From the NCBI RefSeq assembly GCF_012927045.1, contig NZ_JABBFW010000010.1, forward strand, positions 62,001 through 126,000: 64,000 nucleotides of DNA, written 5' to 3'. This stretch comes from Azohydromonas caseinilytica. Lineage in GTDB: Bacteria > Pseudomonadota > Gammaproteobacteria > Burkholderiales > Burkholderiaceae_C. Numbering within the stretch: the first letter of the stretch is position 1; each line of letters opens with the position of its first letter. The position numbers and the translations under genes were made by a program. Shown in pieces: positions 63,652 through 64,000 of this stretch. Below the pieces are notes generated by a model. It saw nothing but the letters and a program-made list of their open reading frames with translations. It ran no database searches and was not told the origin of the DNA.

Positions 63652-64000
63652 ATGCAAGACGATCAACCCATCCTCTTCGAGCGGCGCGGCGCCGTGGCGC
63701 TGCTGACCCTGAATCGCCCCGCCACGCGCAATGCCCTCGACGGCGAGGCGATGTACGCGGCCTTCGAGAGCCTGTTCGAACAGCTCAATGCCGATCTCAG
63801 CCTGCGCGCCGCCGTGCTCACCGGCGCCGGCAGCGCCTTCTGCTCCGGCGGCGACGTGGCCAAGATGCGCGACCGCAGCGGCATGTTCGCCGGCAGCCCG
63901 GAGCAGATCGCGCAGAACTACCGCAACGGCATCCAGCGCATCCCGCGCGCCTTCCAGCGGCTGCAGTTGCCCGTCATTGCGGCGGTCAACGGAGCGGCCA
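63652..64000 (+). CDS. Enoyl-CoA hydratase/isomerase, 5' part
   Basis: The first 116 codons of a crotonase-family protein, running off the window's end. Visible are VALLTLNRPATRNALDGEAMY at the N-terminus and the oxyanion-hole segment GAGSAFCSGGDVAKM. Crotonases hydrate, isomerise or cleave CoA thioesters; its position after an AMP ligase supports a CoA-linked pathway in this operon. The start at 63652 has no clear ribosome-binding site but fits the family. The gene lies 126 bases after the amidohydrolase. Confidence 0.9.
   Translation, partial: MQDDQPILFERRGAVALLTLNRPATRNALDGEAMYAAFESLFEQLNADLSLRAAVLTGAGSAFCSGGDVAKMRDRSGMFAGSPEQIAQNYRNGIQRIPRAFQRLQLPVIAAVNGAA

Overview
The window is high-GC, densely coded DNA. 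Its gene content points to a betaproteobacterium of the order Burkholderiales, probably a Comamonadaceae-like soil or water organism. Signs of this are a Bug-type solute receptor (TctC family), acetone carboxylase with an AcoR-type activator, a DUF6494 protein, eutBC without microcompartment genes, many NitT/TauT-type ABC parts, and CoA-linked catabolic genes next to LysR regulators. The genus cannot be settled from the sequence alone. No tRNA, rRNA, CRISPR array, complete insertion sequence or prophage was seen.

Layout. 1-3.5 kb: xdhC end and a two-subunit Tat-exported molybdenum hydroxylase (iorAB type). 3.6-5.5 kb: a brnA antitoxin with only the 3' remnant of brnT, then a PLP-dependent decarboxylase. 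5.5-9.2 kb: a DUF1275 membrane protein divergent from an RHH regulator-phnA pair, then an ECF41 sigma factor with its carboxymuconolactone decarboxylase-family partner, each preceded by a matching ECF41-type promoter, then a YdhR-like monooxygenase and a strong terminator. 9.3-16.6 kb: the acetone carboxylase operon acxABC and its sigma-54 activator, with a -24/-12 promoter and upstream palindromes. 16.8-22.6 kb: an organosulfur cluster (flavin monooxygenase, acyl-CoA-dehydrogenase-like flavoprotein, thiol dioxygenase, four-domain rhodanese, LysR). 22.6-28.4 kb: a caa3-type cytochrome oxidase operon with two subunit III genes and two leading membrane proteins. 28.6-31.5 kb: a NitT/TauT-type ABC importer. 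31.8-38.8 kb: a membrane cytochrome c, an SrpA-like catalase, a nitroreductase, a second sulfonate-type binding protein, psuG and small proteins.

39-54.5 kb: two chemoreceptors, a HAD phosphatase, outer-membrane phospholipase pldA, a CNNM/CBS transporter, a four-PAS orphan histidine kinase, carotenoid genes crtZ-crtW divergent from a UGT-like glycosyltransferase, eutBC, and a SnoaL-like protein. 54.9-64 kb: a Bug receptor coupled to a beta-ketoadipyl-CoA thiolase, a secreted TPR protein, and a LysR-controlled catabolic operon (SDR, salicylate/DHB-type AMP ligase, unusual amidohydrolase, enoyl-CoA hydratase cut by the window end).

Most likely to repay follow-up: the organosulfur cluster, the final aryl-CoA-type operon with its atypical amidohydrolase, the ECF41 locus, and a 96-bp composite inverted repeat found twice in opposite orientation with a diverged relative. 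A second palindromic repeat family lies between genes at 31.6, 33.0 and 54.0 kb. Gene starts were adjusted by ribosome binding sites, signal peptides and family length. All functions are inferred from sequence reading, without database searches.
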